A stretch of 64,000 nt of DNA from Sthenelais limicola (Eukaryota; Annelida; Polychaeta; Phyllodocida; Sigalionidae). The position numbers and the translations under genes are program-made. The stretch spans positions 61,314,966 through 61,378,965 of the forward strand of contig OW804094.1 in assembly GCA_942159475.1 (NCBI GenBank), given 5' to 3'. Under the pieces are notes generated by a model that did no database searches, was not told where the DNA came from, and was given only the letters and a program-made list of their open reading frames with translations. Positions 42,718-53,559 of this stretch are shown piece by piece (the stretch's first letter is position 1; each line of letters begins with the position of its first letter).

Positions 42718-44282
42718 ATGTGATGTGTCACAGGAATATGAGTCACAATTCCAAAACGATGGATTTCTTACATTTTGGGTCATGTTTTTGGATTGATTCT
42801 GGATCTCCAACGACTGGATTATTTTTAATTTGATGATATGGGTCAATTTTCCTTATGGTTGTTATCATAGATGTCCCCACCACCTAAAAACAATAATTAT
42901 ACTCACCAAATTTCAACATGCCAGTTTTTATTGTAGTTGAAACAGGGTGATACTTTTTTAGGGTATACCCGGTATCAAATGTAATGGCAGCTCATCAAAC
43001 CCTCAATAACTCGGGATATAATGATTCAATTTCTAGATGAAATAGTTCCTTATAGCGAGTAAATGTTCCTTTACAAGTATACCAATCCATAACTATGTGT
43101 TATGAAAGGTTATTATGTGAGACATGAAAGCAAATGGATCACATTTCTCCAAAACGGGAGTGTTTTGATCAGTAACATATAGTTCAAATATAAATTCAAT
43201 AATGCTGCAGTTGTTGCCATAAATAGGGTGAAAACATGTTTGCTGGTAACATATACACCTTGACCTATTTATCATGTTTAGTATCCCTGAGAAAATTGGT
43301 AATAGAAAACTATCTTTGATACCGGGCATCCCTTTACATATAGTACCGGGCATCCCCAAGTAAAGTACCTTATCTGTACATCTATCTAGAGGTCACAATC
43401 ACATGAAACTTAGTAACTACATAAGAAACATGTGTTGTAATGGATCCAGGATCTAAAATCTATGATTAAGATTCAATGTGATGGATCATAACAATTTTGA
43501 ATATAATTATATGGTGGTTGAGAACATAAAAAAAATAAAAGTTTTCATATCACATTTCTAATGTTCTCACATGTTATAGGCGAGGGAAGAGGCCATTTTA
43601 TAGCAAAAGATACAGAAGGCAAATGGGTATAGCAGTTATGATAAGATTCCTGCCATTCAAGGGATGCCCAGGGATGCCCGGTATCATGATTCTGAATCAA
43701 GTTTTAAAAAATTGCATGGAAATAAGGTATAAAAGCCCCATCCATAATTATAAACAATAAGGCATAACATGTTGCCAAATTAAGTTTTATGGTGATTGGT
43801 GGTCCTATGCTATAGGTAGAGGTCTAAAATTTTGTGTGATGTCGAGTCTATGAGCCTACATCAGATATTTAATATGAAATTTCTAGCAGCAAAAATCCCA
43901 TTTTGGGTCTAACTGGGATATTTTCCAAAAAAATGTATGGTCGGATTCATTTGATGAGGTAGAACATTTTACATAATTCATCATTTTGAGTGCCTACGTT
44001 CTCATTTTATTTATTTCAGTTTTTAAAAACGTCAATTTTCAGCTATATTTTATAATTGTATCATTTTATTACATTTTCTGATTAATAACCATATTTGGCC
44101 TGAAATCTCGAAGTGGGATCTAAATGGAAATGAATAAAATAAAAAAAAAAAAATTGAAAAACACTGACTGGCTCCATTTCGTGAGGATTGACCATTTACA
44201 TTTACATTACATTGAGGCAGAAAGGTGGAGTTGGAGCAACATTTTTGCGACTTGTGACTCATTTTCCTGTAACACATCACAT
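42718..44282. mobile_element. TIR element, long copy (1.57 kb)
   Basis: The left end ATGTGATGTGTCACAGGAAT...GAGTCACAA is inverted on the right as TTTTGCGACTTGTGACTCATTTTCCTGTAACACATCACAT. The same ends bound 57022-57432. Inside are several copies of CCGGGCATCCC or its complement (about 43316-43332, 43345-43360, 43670-43690) and no long ORF. It is non-autonomous. Confidence 0.7.
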
Positions 44283-45710
44283 ATGTTCAACTCGGCAAAA
44301 TTCCAGCATTATATAGGTTATATTTCTACTATTTTTCCAATCGTTCCAAGTACACCATTGAAGTGATTCTAGAATCGGCCCCCAAATTGGCCCCAGAATT
44401 GGGTATGTGTGGGCCTAGCCAGGACAAACAGCCTCGATTTAAGCTTTTGGGAGGAATTGGGGGTCAAATTGGCTAAATAAGGGGTACTCACACTGGATCG
44501 GTGTATGATTTCAATGTCTACGATTGATCATGGCGCCAATTTTGTCCCAAATCGTGGTAAAATAACAGAATCGGGTGACTTTTTTCGACCCACACAGACC
44601 CACATTGGGTTGACTTCACCACGATTTAACTTGCTTCTTTAAAAAAATATAAGCATACATCAGTCCGCAAAGCAATTTCAGACAATCTATGCATTTTTTT
44701 ACCGAAGCAACTTCAGACAATCTATGCATCTTTTTTGGCTGAACCCACCACCAATTAAAACAGAATTTATTTTTTGCGGGAATATTTTTTTTGGACAAAA
44801 TTCATTCAGGTAAACAGACAGTTACAATCTTCACAAAAATAGTGATATAATTGTGCTTTTCATCATGTCCTGACTTATTATGCTATTCATACAATGGAGA
44901 GAGGTATCTTTTCTAATTCAGCCATTCAGTTTTAAGTTTTAACCTTAACAAGTTGTTAGAGAAATTTTGTAAAAGTTTATATAAAATGATGAGAAATGAG
45001 ATGAAGATTACTGTCTAATAATACATACATTGACTATTTTAAGCGAGTGTCCTTGATATATCATGGATCCTGTGATACAGGCAGCAATTGCTTATATATA
45101 TTTATTGTATTGTTGTATTATGTTCAAGAACAGCTCAGTGTTATGTTTGGGGAGAGAGTGTTATGTTCGGGGAGGAGGTATGTTATGTTTGGGTACATTT
45201 GTATTATAGCTGGAAGCTTATTCAGTGCCATAATCTTTTTTTCTCCAAAATTAAGGAATTTCAACGTAATCACGCACTACCTTTCCCATGCATTAAGTCT
45301 CAGCTATTCACAAGATAACAGGAGTAGAATCGGGAAACTACTGTAAATGAAGGCTTTTACTGAATGAATAATTTTAATCTTATATTGGATTGGTTTTGTT
45401 GCTTCATGAAAAAAAGCACAAGAAATGACTTCTGCGACGTAATCACTCAGTAAATTAGCCACTTTCCATTGAATTTCTATGAATGGCTGTGGTTTGTCTT
45501 TAAAATGATGCACAACATTCTCCAATACCTTATTGATCAGAGTGTTGTGCCCTCTTTGTTATATGATATGAAAAAGGTTGTTTGTGTATTTTTTCATAAC
45601 GTGAGGGTGTCCTAAACACCTGCGACGTAATCACGGAAATATTTGAAAAGCACTGTTTTGGGGGATTAAATGCTAGAAATATTGATCCCACATATATGCA
45701 AATGTATATA
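44283..45710. other. Gene-free stretch with small tandem repeats
   Basis: A 23-base block, CAACTTCAGACAATCTATGC-like, is repeated at about 44670-44695 and 44703-44730. ATGTTTGGGGAG/TGTTCGGGGAGG repeats occur at 45140-45195. AATTGGCCCC/AATTGGGGGTC motifs lie at 44380-44475. No gene is recognised. Confidence 0.5.
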
Positions 45711-46134
45711 TGTAGTGGGTCCGCCACCCGGAATACAGCGAGGCTGTCGACCATCGCCAAACACCATCCAGGCTACGACAGCGGGGGCACTTCTACCGGA
45801 GCCGGAGAGGACTACCACCAGTTCCGGCCACTTCCGTCAGGGGGCGACATTCACCACCGTGCAGACAACACTGCAGACACCCTCCGACGGACGGTAGGCG
45901 GAGGATACTACTACTTCCGCAAGGGGATCCAGGCTTCGCTTAACACTACAGACTCGAGCCGCGCCGCGGACCGAGATACTTCTGTTGTTCAAATTAAGCA
46001 CCCTTGCTTCAGTGACAATACCTTTGTAACTGTATACCTTTGGGAAATAAACCAGGTTCAAACGAATCTCCTCGTATTCGTGATTCTTTCCGGAATTTCG
46101 TAAACTCGTGCCCACGAATCTGCGGTTCACTACA
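45711..46134 (+). repeat. Solo LTR of the gypsy-like family (424 bp)
   Basis: It begins TGTAGTGGGTCCGCC and ends GCGGTTCACTACA. Its last ~145 bases match the LTR fragment at 41674-41815 in reverse complement, and AAATAAACC (poly(A) signal type) lies near 46045. No internal element sequence adjoins it. AAATGTATA occurs on both sides (45700-45708 and 46134-46142), near but not exactly at the boundaries. It is most likely the product of LTR-LTR recombination. Confidence 0.8.
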
Positions 46135-47040
46135 AATGTATAATTATAGATGTGTACAACCCAGAGGTAGTGTTGTTTTTCTTTTATTTACAATGATGAA
46201 TGATGAATAATAACGTATTTATATTGGTGTATGTAGCAGGTGAAATGTCAAATTCTGTATGGTGTTATTTGTAACCAGGATATATTGTGTTTTGAACTAG
46301 TGCGCATGTCACTACGCTGCGGTGAGATTTAATTCCATAAGGATGTGAGTAAAAAAAACACCTATTCTGTATAGATTGATTATTATGCATAATTTGTGAC
46401 AGGGGAGTGAAGCGGATTTAATTTTGATTGATGAGGGTATTGGGGGGTGCACGAGATTTGTAAAAGGGTTTGGGGAAACCGTTACGGCTGACTGACAGGC
46501 CAGGGGGAGGGAGGGGAGGCAAAGAAATGACCAGTGGAAATTGTGAAGCAGGCTGATTGCATGGGGAAAGGGTTATATTGTGTGCTGGTGATTGTAGTGG
46601 TGTAGTAGTGGTGTAGTGGTTGATGAGTGGTGACACTTGGCCCTAGAACGTTTGTGGAGGAGTACTTACAGGCGTAAAATTGATCAAAGATATATACAGC
46701 ATAGGAGCAAGCAGTGACTATATAACGCAAGAATAAGGAGAGCAGGAGCTGTATACAAAGTGTAGGAAGTCAGTTAAGCATCGCTGGGAAAATTAGGAGA
46801 TAAGTGGTATTTTTGTGAGGATCACCACAAGCTAGTTTGAGGCACATTACAATGGCTGTGATAAATTTTGGAGGAGAATTGAATATGCGCAGAGTGAATT
46901 AATATTAGTCTTTAGCTAGTCTCACTGTTAGTATAGATGTCTTTTCTACTATGAGGTGACGGCTGGAAGACCTGAATTTTATCCAGAAGCCTGGTCACCT
47001 ATTTGTCTATCCTGTACCTGTATAACCTCAGACAAATAAA
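46135..47040. other. Gene-free stretch ending in a retroposon-like tail
   Basis: No gene is seen. A GTAGTGGTGTAGTGG simple repeat lies at 46590-46622. Near 47020-47065, CAGACAAATAAAGTATCTTTCAATTCAATTCAA looks like the 3' tail of a retroposon ((CAATT)n), directly before the next open frame; positions of the tail are 47028-47062. Confidence 0.45.
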
Positions 47041-47583
47041 GTATCTTTCAATTCAATTCAATACTCGGAGTATTTTAGATGTCTGGATAAATACGGGGGA
47101 GCACAAGCATTGGAGGATATAGATGTGCCTGGTTTTTGGACGAGTGTGGTTACAGCCTTTCATGCCTTGAGTGCAGCTAATAAGCACAGGGTCGTGGATA
47201 GGCTAGGATTAGCCATGTGTAGAGGGGATCTGGACAAGTACGTGCAGTTTATAGTCTATTTTCTGGATGAGGAGTTTGTGCTTAATATGATCGATTGGGT
47301 CATGCAGGAGGCGTTCATTCAGGCGCCTAGGTGGATAATGATGTTTTTTAAATTATTGGGGGTGTGGGGATGCCGTAAATGGAAGAATGACTTGAGCCTG
47401 CAAAGTCAGACATTGGTACAGGCAGTCGTGGAGTTGGTCTCGCACACATGCGATATCGATGGGCACACATTGCTGGAGGTTGGCCCGATGGCGCCTGCTG
47501 ACTTTGGGCCCACGATGGATGTGCAGGTGCTTGGGAAGAAGTTATGGGGGGGAGGATGCGGAGGTCGAGGGGACAACCCATGA
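47041..47583 (+). CDS. Uncharacterised ORF, probably 5'-truncated
   Basis: The frame is open from a stop near 47025 through 47583 with no early ATG, so the true start may be missing. It reads YFRCLDKYGGAQALEDIDVP, then FWTSVVTAFHALSAANKHRV and VQFIVYFLDEEFVLNMIDWV and stays helical and hydrophobic throughout, with no transmembrane pattern. The end overlaps the next ORF by 40 bases, which suggests a compact, virus-like or transposon-like unit. I do not recognise the family. The low number of synonymous-looking stops supports real coding, but that is an impression rather than a test. Confidence 0.5.
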   Translation, partial: VSFNSIQYSEYFRCLDKYGGAQALEDIDVPGFWTSVVTAFHALSAANKHRVVDRLGLAMCRGDLDKYVQFIVYFLDEEFVLNMIDWVMQEAFIQAPRWIMMFFKLLGVWGCRKWKNDLSLQSQTLVQAVVELVSHTCDIDGHTLLEVGPMAPADFGPTMDVQVLGKKLWGGGCGGRGDNP

Positions 47584-48014
47584 GATACCGCTGCATCACA
47601 TGTTGCAGGGAGGGGATGGTGTTTAGAGGGCGGGAAGGACATTCCAGCATTTATGGAGCAGGTAGGATGCCTTGCTGTGGGTCATTGACTCACATCAGGT
47701 GCTACTGGTTCGATGAAAATGCAGAGAGGAGGGACAGAATTTGGGCCTGTAAAAATTGCGGTTCGGGGATAGATCCTGACAGGTTGTATGGGTTTTTTGT
47801 TTTCGAACACAGGGAGGAGAGAAGGGAAATGCTGAGGCAGTTTCATGAGCTGCACCCTGACACGCAGCTGCCTGCAGTGCCAAGGCATTCGAGTATGGAG
47901 GGAGAGGAGGATTTCTTTAGTGATCCTTGGTTGAGGTGGTATCTTCCATCCAGGGGAAGTAGGCTTAGGCCTTCTTATGATAGCCCTCATGAGTACCACA
48001 GTGAGTCGGATTAA
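47544..48014 (+). CDS. RING-like zinc-binding protein
   Basis: ATG at 47544 opens MGGRMRRSRGQPMRYRC. The pattern C-I-T-C, then M-P-C-C-G-S-L-T-H-I-R-C and W-A-C-K-N-C gives Cx2C...CCGx3Hx2C...Cx2C, which resembles a RING (or treble-clef) zinc site with the common CCGxxxHxxC core. The C-terminal half is charged (EHREERREMLRQFHELHP) and ends acidic. RING proteins are often E3 ubiquitin ligases, but one ligand pair of the classical set is not obvious here. It overlaps the preceding ORF by 40 bases in a different frame, implying co-expression or a shared mobile/viral origin. Confidence 0.6.
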   Translation: MGGRMRRSRGQPMRYRCITCCREGMVFRGREGHSSIYGAGRMPCCGSLTHIRCYWFDENAERRDRIWACKNCGSGIDPDRLYGFFVFEHREERREMLRQFHELHPDTQLPAVPRHSSMEGEEDFFSDPWLRWYLPSRGSRLRPSYDSPHEYHSESD

Positions 48015-49410
48015 ATTGGTATTTTCTTTTGGGTACAGAGATTTGAGAGAGCGCAGGGGTTAGTGTGTCACCTAGGAAAATTTGGAATGTATAAGAGCGC
48101 TAAGATCTAAGTACCTTTAGTAAGGCCATGGCTGTAGTCACCCAAGGGAGCTGAGACATGTCAGGTTTTATGCGAATCGCGCTGCAATGACGGGGTATGG
48201 GCCACTCCTCTGAAACTCGCTACACTCGGATGGCGGGGTGTGGCGTTCCAGTACAACATTACGCTTACCCATGAAAGGCAGCTTTCTGATGCGTTCTCCC
48301 AGGGCTCTACACCTGCTACACCCGGTACACCCGGACTCTATGCTTCGGAGTAAATCAATGTAAACCCGCCTATGTCCATGATATTCCCAATTGTACATTA
48401 GTTAAACATTTCAAGGATGATATATAGTTGTAGGCCTACTCACCGAATCTATAAGTGATTACCAACTACCCTACCATTTGATTTGATTTTAATCTGCTTT
48501 TATTCAATGTAATCTGTTTGCTTATAGAATATAGTCTAGAATAGCCTACCGATACACACCTGATTCCGCCTTCCACACGACTATTCACTGATATACCTCT
48601 ATTAATTAGATTTTAACGACTTATTTACATGATTGTTAATGGCTTCTTGGAGACAAAGTAAACGGATATTACAAGCGTTTATAAATGTGTTTCATATTTA
48701 CTTCATACATAACATTTCACAAAAAGATAGCCAAACCTCTAAATTGTTTTTCACATGACCTAATAGGGCCTATATATGTCAGTGCATTGTTTTAAGAGTT
48801 ATTAGAAAAATACCTCATAAAGGTCTACCCGCCCAAGAAATAGAATACATAGCTATACATAATAATTATATGTATTGGAAAATTTCAAGGCTATTTAACA
48901 GATCCCGACAGGAATCAAGGCCTATATTTCCCAGACCATATACAGGGGGAGATTCAAACAAATGACGATCAATATGTTACAGTTCTAGATCCCCTAGATC
49001 TCATCTTTTCAAATATGATGATATATAAATATCTATCTTTTGCGACCTAGCCATGACTCAATTTCCACATCACATATTTTACCTTTGCAAACAATGGTTT
49101 ATTCTGCAAAACATTAGGCCCTTATGCCTCAAGGACGTTATTCTAATATGACCATCAAGTAAGCTACTAAGAGTAGATCTATGGTGCATTAGTAGACATT
49201 TATTTTTTATTTTTTCTACATTATTTATCAGGACTAGGTCCTATTACGTAATAACTGTGATTGATTGACAGATTACCGCTGCTATAGTAGCACCACCACC
49301 ACCGCTACAAGTAGTAGGACTAAACTTTCTTGGTGCAGAGGAGCTGCTGTCAACTGTCACAGCTTAAAATATGACAGTTGTCAGCGATTTGTGACAGCTA
49401 TTTAACTCTA
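48015..49410. other. Gene-free stretch
   Basis: AT-rich with no convincing ORF, RNA gene or TIR. A CACCACCACCACCGC simple repeat lies at about 49288-49305. Confidence 0.5.
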
Positions 49411-49499
49411 TTGAGCAATTCCCAAGGTTATATGACTCATAGGAGTGACTCAAGACTACGCAGGGACTATTGGCATTGCTCAACAGGTGTCTATTGACT

Positions 49500-49770
49500 C
49501 ATTAGAGGTCACGTGACGCTGTATCCAAGGGGGATTGCACAACAAGTACGCAATGACCTTGCTGCGAGGTCACGTGACCTTTGTGAGTGCGAGGTCACGT
49601 GACGCTGTATCCAAGGGGGGATTGCACAACAAGTACGCAATGAGCTTGCTGCGAGGTCATGTGACCTTTGTGAGTGTGAGGTCACGTGACGCTGTATCCA
49701 AGGGGGAGGGGGGATTGCACAACAAGTACGTAATGACCTTTGTGAGTGTGAGGTCACGTGACTCCATATT
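49500..49770 (+). repeat. Tandem repeat with GTCACGTGAC palindromes
   Basis: Units of about 85-90 bases share AGGTCACGTGACGCTGTATC, AAGGGGG, ATTGCACAACAAGTACG and CAATGACCTTGCTGCG. The palindrome GTCACGTGAC occurs at 49508, 49569, 49594, 49681 and 49753, and as GTCATGTGAC at 49656. It matches E-box/bHLH-zip sites. ATTGC(A/T)CAACA recurs on both sides (49471-49545, 49790-49810). Confidence 0.8.
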
Positions 49771-50383
49771 TATGAGGGAGAGTAGGAGTTGCTCAACAGA
49801 TACGTATTGCTCAACTGATCACCTTGTGATGGGAATTACCCAACAGCTTGGTGCTTTTGAATTGTTTATGTATGACTGTGGGAATTGTCCAACAGTATAC
49901 ATACCAACATATGGTGGTTTTACTCTTACACTCATTTGTAGAATTAACACATGTTTTTACTGTTAGCACTACACTGGGGTAGTAATTAGTAATACTAATT
50001 ATCACTAATTAACTTATTAATAATTAGTACCAGTACCAATAATAATAATATTGATCAATTATTTATAGTTATATAAGGGTTATTATACTATGTGCCTGTA
50101 CTATACACCTGTTTGTATGTACTACTTATTTCATCGTGATGTTGCAATGGAAAAGATGTTGCTACCACGCAGTGGATACTACCAGCATTACATTTGACTC
50201 GGATTTGGATGACTCACGAGAGACTTAATGTAATAAAAAATGAGGAGGAGGAGTAGTTTATGGTTAAACAGTGGTGTAACAGCTAACAAGGAGCTAAGGA
50301 GAAGGGAGGCGAATAAGATGTTGCCCTTTAATGCTGCAAGACTGTTGAGTATATATATATGGGTGTTAGCTAGCTGACATTAA

Positions 50384-50476
50384 TATGGACAGAAAGTTTT
50401 AACACAGGTTTTTTAATTGTTCTGTTGGGGGACGTTACCATGGACTGGAAAGTTTTAACACCGGTTTTTAATCGCC
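50384..50476 (+). repeat. Short direct duplication over the start of a gene
   Basis: ATGGACAGAAAGTTTTAACA (50384) is followed 56 bases later by ATGGACTGGAAAGTTTTAAC (50440). The following bases (CA/CCGGTTTTTTAAT) also match. The second ATG opens the long frame; the first soon meets a stop. Confidence 0.6.
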
Positions 50477-51584
50477 AGACAAAGTCAGTGTCAAGGAATG
50501 AGTCTTTTAAAGCGATTAATGGAGATTACTTTGCAGTAGGTTCGGATAATCCGCCAACTTATATGTCAGTAAAGTTTGCGGGAGATGAGGTAGAACTTAA
50601 GGCGCGTTCTTCCATAGGTATGTGTAAACCCTTGAGTTGTGAAGTAGCAATTGAGGCAGAATGTTCAAATTCAATTTCTGAAATTGAAATTGATTTTAAA
50701 GACTGGAGGGAGCTATCAGGACATTTTGGTGTGGGTTGTCACAATGGAAGGGATGCTATATATTTTGAACGTGAACCTATGGGAAGAAATTCCGGATTTT
50801 TTTACACTCATAATGTGGGTATAAATGAAAAGTGCGCTTACTGTATAAATCCGGATTATATTAGTGCTCGATATGATCAACAGGAAGAGACAGTACCCGA
50901 AGTAGAGTTTTTTAGGAAGTATCCGGTAAAACTGCAATTGAAGTTTGAAGTTAACACTAGAAGCTTAGTAGTTAAAAGAAATGGAGAACTTATTAATTTT
51001 GTATCTAAAAAAACTCTAAAATATTTAGAAGAAGGCGTGGAATGGGATACATTAAAGGCTGAGGTAAAGAAGTGGCACTGGTTTATTTTATGCGCAAATG
51101 CTCCTGCATACGGAGAAAAGTTTCGAAACTACTCAAAAGATGGATACGCTCATATACATCCGTTCGTGAGATACCAACATTTTTCCCAACACTTGAGTTT
51201 ATTAGCTTGGAAAAAGCTGATTTGTCAAGTCTGCCGAAGCACGTAAGGGAAAATTTTGAACTGAGAAATCGCTATAATACAAAATTAATGGATACAAATT
51301 GGATAGGAAATGAAGGGCATTTTTCTTGCACTCACGAGATAAAAGAAAATATAGCTTCATACATGGGGATGATGTGCTATGTCCCTGCCAACCAAACTGC
51401 TCCGCACCGAACAACTGCTCTCACAGAGGATGGTTATTATTATTTTACGGGGTATCCATTCTACACCACATCCGTAAACTGGTGGGAAATTCCATCCTTT
51501 GCAGGAGAAGCTAGCAGTGATGATAGCGATGTCACAGATGATGATGATGAGAACAGAGTGTCACACTTTGTTAAAATGTGCTGA
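50440..51584 (+). pseudogene. Uncharacterised gene with one frameshift
   Basis: ATG at 50440 (MDWKVLTPVFNRQTKSVSR) opens 269 codons to 51246. A second frame (51072-51584) continues naturally from about 51165 with EIPTFFPTLEFISLEKADLS through ENIASYMGMMCYVPANQ to an acidic tail (ASSDDSDVTDDDDENR). The two meet around HIHPFV/REIPTFF, so a single-base indel near 51165 has split one ~380-residue gene. Beta-rich text such as LVVKRNGELINFVS and GHFGVGCHNGRDAIYFE could be a jelly-roll or SPRY-like fold, but I do not recognise the family. It is the first of three close ORFs on this strand. Confidence 0.55.
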
Positions 51585-51736
51585 GATGGTGCAAGCCTTT
51601 AGGAAACAAAAAAATGTAACTGGTTATGACATATAAGGAGAAGACACTTTGCTTGACTTGAACATTATAGCTCATAGCCAGCTAGAGGACTTGCTGCTAC
51701 TACTTATTACGTGACTGAATAGCCTTTACTTGGACA

Positions 51737-52268
51737 ATGGAACACAAGATAAGTGACAAGACTTCTGTGTCATCCGTTAATCATAACGATCAAGTTAAAA
51801 TCACTAGAACAAAGGATGGAGGTGCTTTAAGATGGATTTATTTTCCATTTAGAGTTTTATGTGAAGTTATCTTGTGCATTGGGGATATTTTTAAGGGAGA
51901 GACTCTTTCATTTGACGGAGGATGGAGCGTGGAAATGTGTGAATACAGTGGAAATCAGTATGTAAAGTTTGTCCATGTCTCACCAGAGGGCGAAAGAATT
52001 GCGTAAGTAAATTAACACAATAATAAATTTTAATAGAGTAAAATGGAATTGTTTAATTTACTAGTAATAAGTTTTACTTAGCAGATAATCCTTTAAGGTA
52101 TGAAACTTTAATTATTTAATATTTTATTTTAGATGGGATTGCTTTAACTTGACGCCCTCGGAAGTGGAAAGTCTGGCGAAAATTGATTTTGAGAAAGGCT
52201 TAAAAAGGGCGGCATCTTTTGATCAGAATAGCGATAATCTTCTTCTTCATCTTCGTCCACTAAGGTGA
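51737..52268 (+). CDS. Uncharacterised two-exon gene
   Basis: Exon 1 is 51737-52002 (MEHKISDKTSVSSVNHNDQV ... SPEGERI). The intron (52003-52132) starts GTAAGT and ends TATTTTATTTTAG. Exon 2 runs to TGA at 52266-52268 (WDCFNLTPSEVESLAKIDFE ... LHLRPLR). The splice restores an open frame across the junction, which supports a genuine gene and a eukaryotic message. Exon 1 has a hydrophobic stretch (WIYFPFRVLCEVILCIG), possibly a membrane helix or core strand. The product is about 133 residues. Family unknown. It lies 152 bases after the preceding frame and just before the next ORF. Confidence 0.6.
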
Positions 52269-52282
52269 AAGCTATTTCCCCA

Positions 52283-52834
52283 ATGATGCCTCTTTACACG
52301 TGGAATGTTGTGAATGGTGACGATCAAGTGTGCTCTAGCGCTGATCACAGGTTTATCTGCAAACAGACTTGTCGCAAATCAGCATTGGATTTTATGGAAA
52401 ATCTGAGGAAAGGTAACCCAGACATTTCACTGGAAATATCCTCCGAAATGGTTCCAGTACCCACACCAAGGGAGCTAGCATCCATGGTATATTATCTATT
52501 AGTAAAAAATGAATATGAGACACAGAAAAAGATGAAATGCGTTGGATGTGTATGTGAAGCGGGCAGTCAGGCGGACCATCACGGTGGTTGTGTCGACTTT
52601 GGAGACGACATATCACTGGAAGACTACGCATTAGCTCATTTGAAGCTTGACCTCGAAGAACTGTTTTTAAAGACTTTAAAAATTTCAAAGCTTTACCCAG
52701 CTGTAAGTGTAACCCATGAAATTTGTAACAGAGTTTTAAAAGAGAAATGGAATGCCATTCCTCAAATGGAGACAATGCCGGACACTAACTTTCCAGCGGA
52801 ATTTATAACCATCAGCTTTGAAAATACGGATTAG
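52283..52834 (+). CDS. Uncharacterised Cys/His-containing protein
   Basis: ATG at 52283 (MMPLYTWNVVNGDDQVCSS) opens about 183 codons to TAG at 52832-52834. The centre has KCVGCVCEAGSQADHHGGCV, a compact cysteine/histidine cluster that could bind zinc. The flanks are helical (SALDFMENLRKGNPDISLEI, DYALAHLKLDLEELFLKTLK). It starts 14 bases after the stop of the spliced gene, in another frame, so it could be a further exon of that gene or a separate ORF. I do not recognise it. Confidence 0.5.
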   Translation: MMPLYTWNVVNGDDQVCSSADHRFICKQTCRKSALDFMENLRKGNPDISLEISSEMVPVPTPRELASMVYYLLVKNEYETQKKMKCVGCVCEAGSQADHHGGCVDFGDDISLEDYALAHLKLDLEELFLKTLKISKLYPAVSVTHEICNRVLKEKWNAIPQMETMPDTNFPAEFITISFENTD

Positions 52835-53008
52835 TAGAAATAGTTAAAAAAGTAGCCATACGTAAGTGGTATGTTTTGTACAGCTGACCTTTTTGATACC
52901 AGCTGGTGAAAAGTTTTGCATGGAATTGGTTTATTACTTAGTTTAGCTGTAATACCCTAGTCGGAGTTGTGATATCCCAGAGTTAAATAGTTGTATCAAT
53001 TGGGTGAA

Positions 53009-53103
53009 TTTCAATGGCTTAGATGGATAAGACGTTAGATTTCTTACCGACATAGATCGGGGGTAGCAATTGAAACATTAGCCGTTCGAGTCCCGCATTG
53101 AAG
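53009..53103 (+). tRNA. tRNA-like sequence (degenerate tRNA or SINE head)
   Basis: TGGCTTAGATGG (53015-53026) matches the pol III A box and GTTCGAGTCCC (53084-53094) the B box. The acceptor strands TTTCAAT and ATTGAAG can pair in six of seven positions, one of them G-T. The T stem does not pair well (AGCCG against CCCGC) and the anticodon arm is unclear; at 95 bases it is long. It is most likely a tRNA-derived SINE head or decayed tRNA, not a working tRNA. Confidence 0.4.
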
Positions 53104-53143
53104 GCACTTGTCCTTATTTCAAAATCTTAGTTTAGAACGTCCT

Positions 53144-53199
53144 AAGAGTCTTATGAGCATGGTGTATTTCTAAGAGTCTTATGAGCATGGTGTATTTCC
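53144..53199 (+). repeat. Perfect-looking 28-bp tandem duplication
   Basis: TAAGAGTCTTATGAGCATGG followed by TGTATTTC occurs twice in succession. It lies close after the tRNA-like sequence. Confidence 0.7.
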
Positions 53200-53559
53200 T
53201 TATACGTGCTTCCATCCGAGCCATGAAATTCATCCTTTTGTAAAATAATAGCAATAAAAAGGTGTTTAACGTTATGTATACAAGCGTTTATTAATATACA
53301 TATTGTATACCTTGTTAATAACGAAATGTAAAAAGCAAAAATTAGCATTGCTCAGCAACTTTATCATTCTAAAATAAAATACAGTCGTAATGCTGATATT
53401 TATGGTATAGAATAGAACAAAACCATAACCATATATATATATCATATATATAAAATGCTTTGTAAGGTCTTTGTGCGAAGAATGAAGTACCAAAAATGAG
53501 GTACAAACGTGTTTCTTTGCTGAGTAATAAAAGTATAACCGCAATGTTTTTATGGTATA

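Noticed and set aside
41674..46134. The LTR fragment and solo LTR as the two LTRs of one element
   Set aside because: They are in opposite orientation and nothing between them is retroviral, so they are separate insertions.
48168..48398. Minus-strand 76-codon Cys/Arg-rich frame
   Set aside because: Cysteines are not in a zinc-binding spacing, and there is no supporting context.
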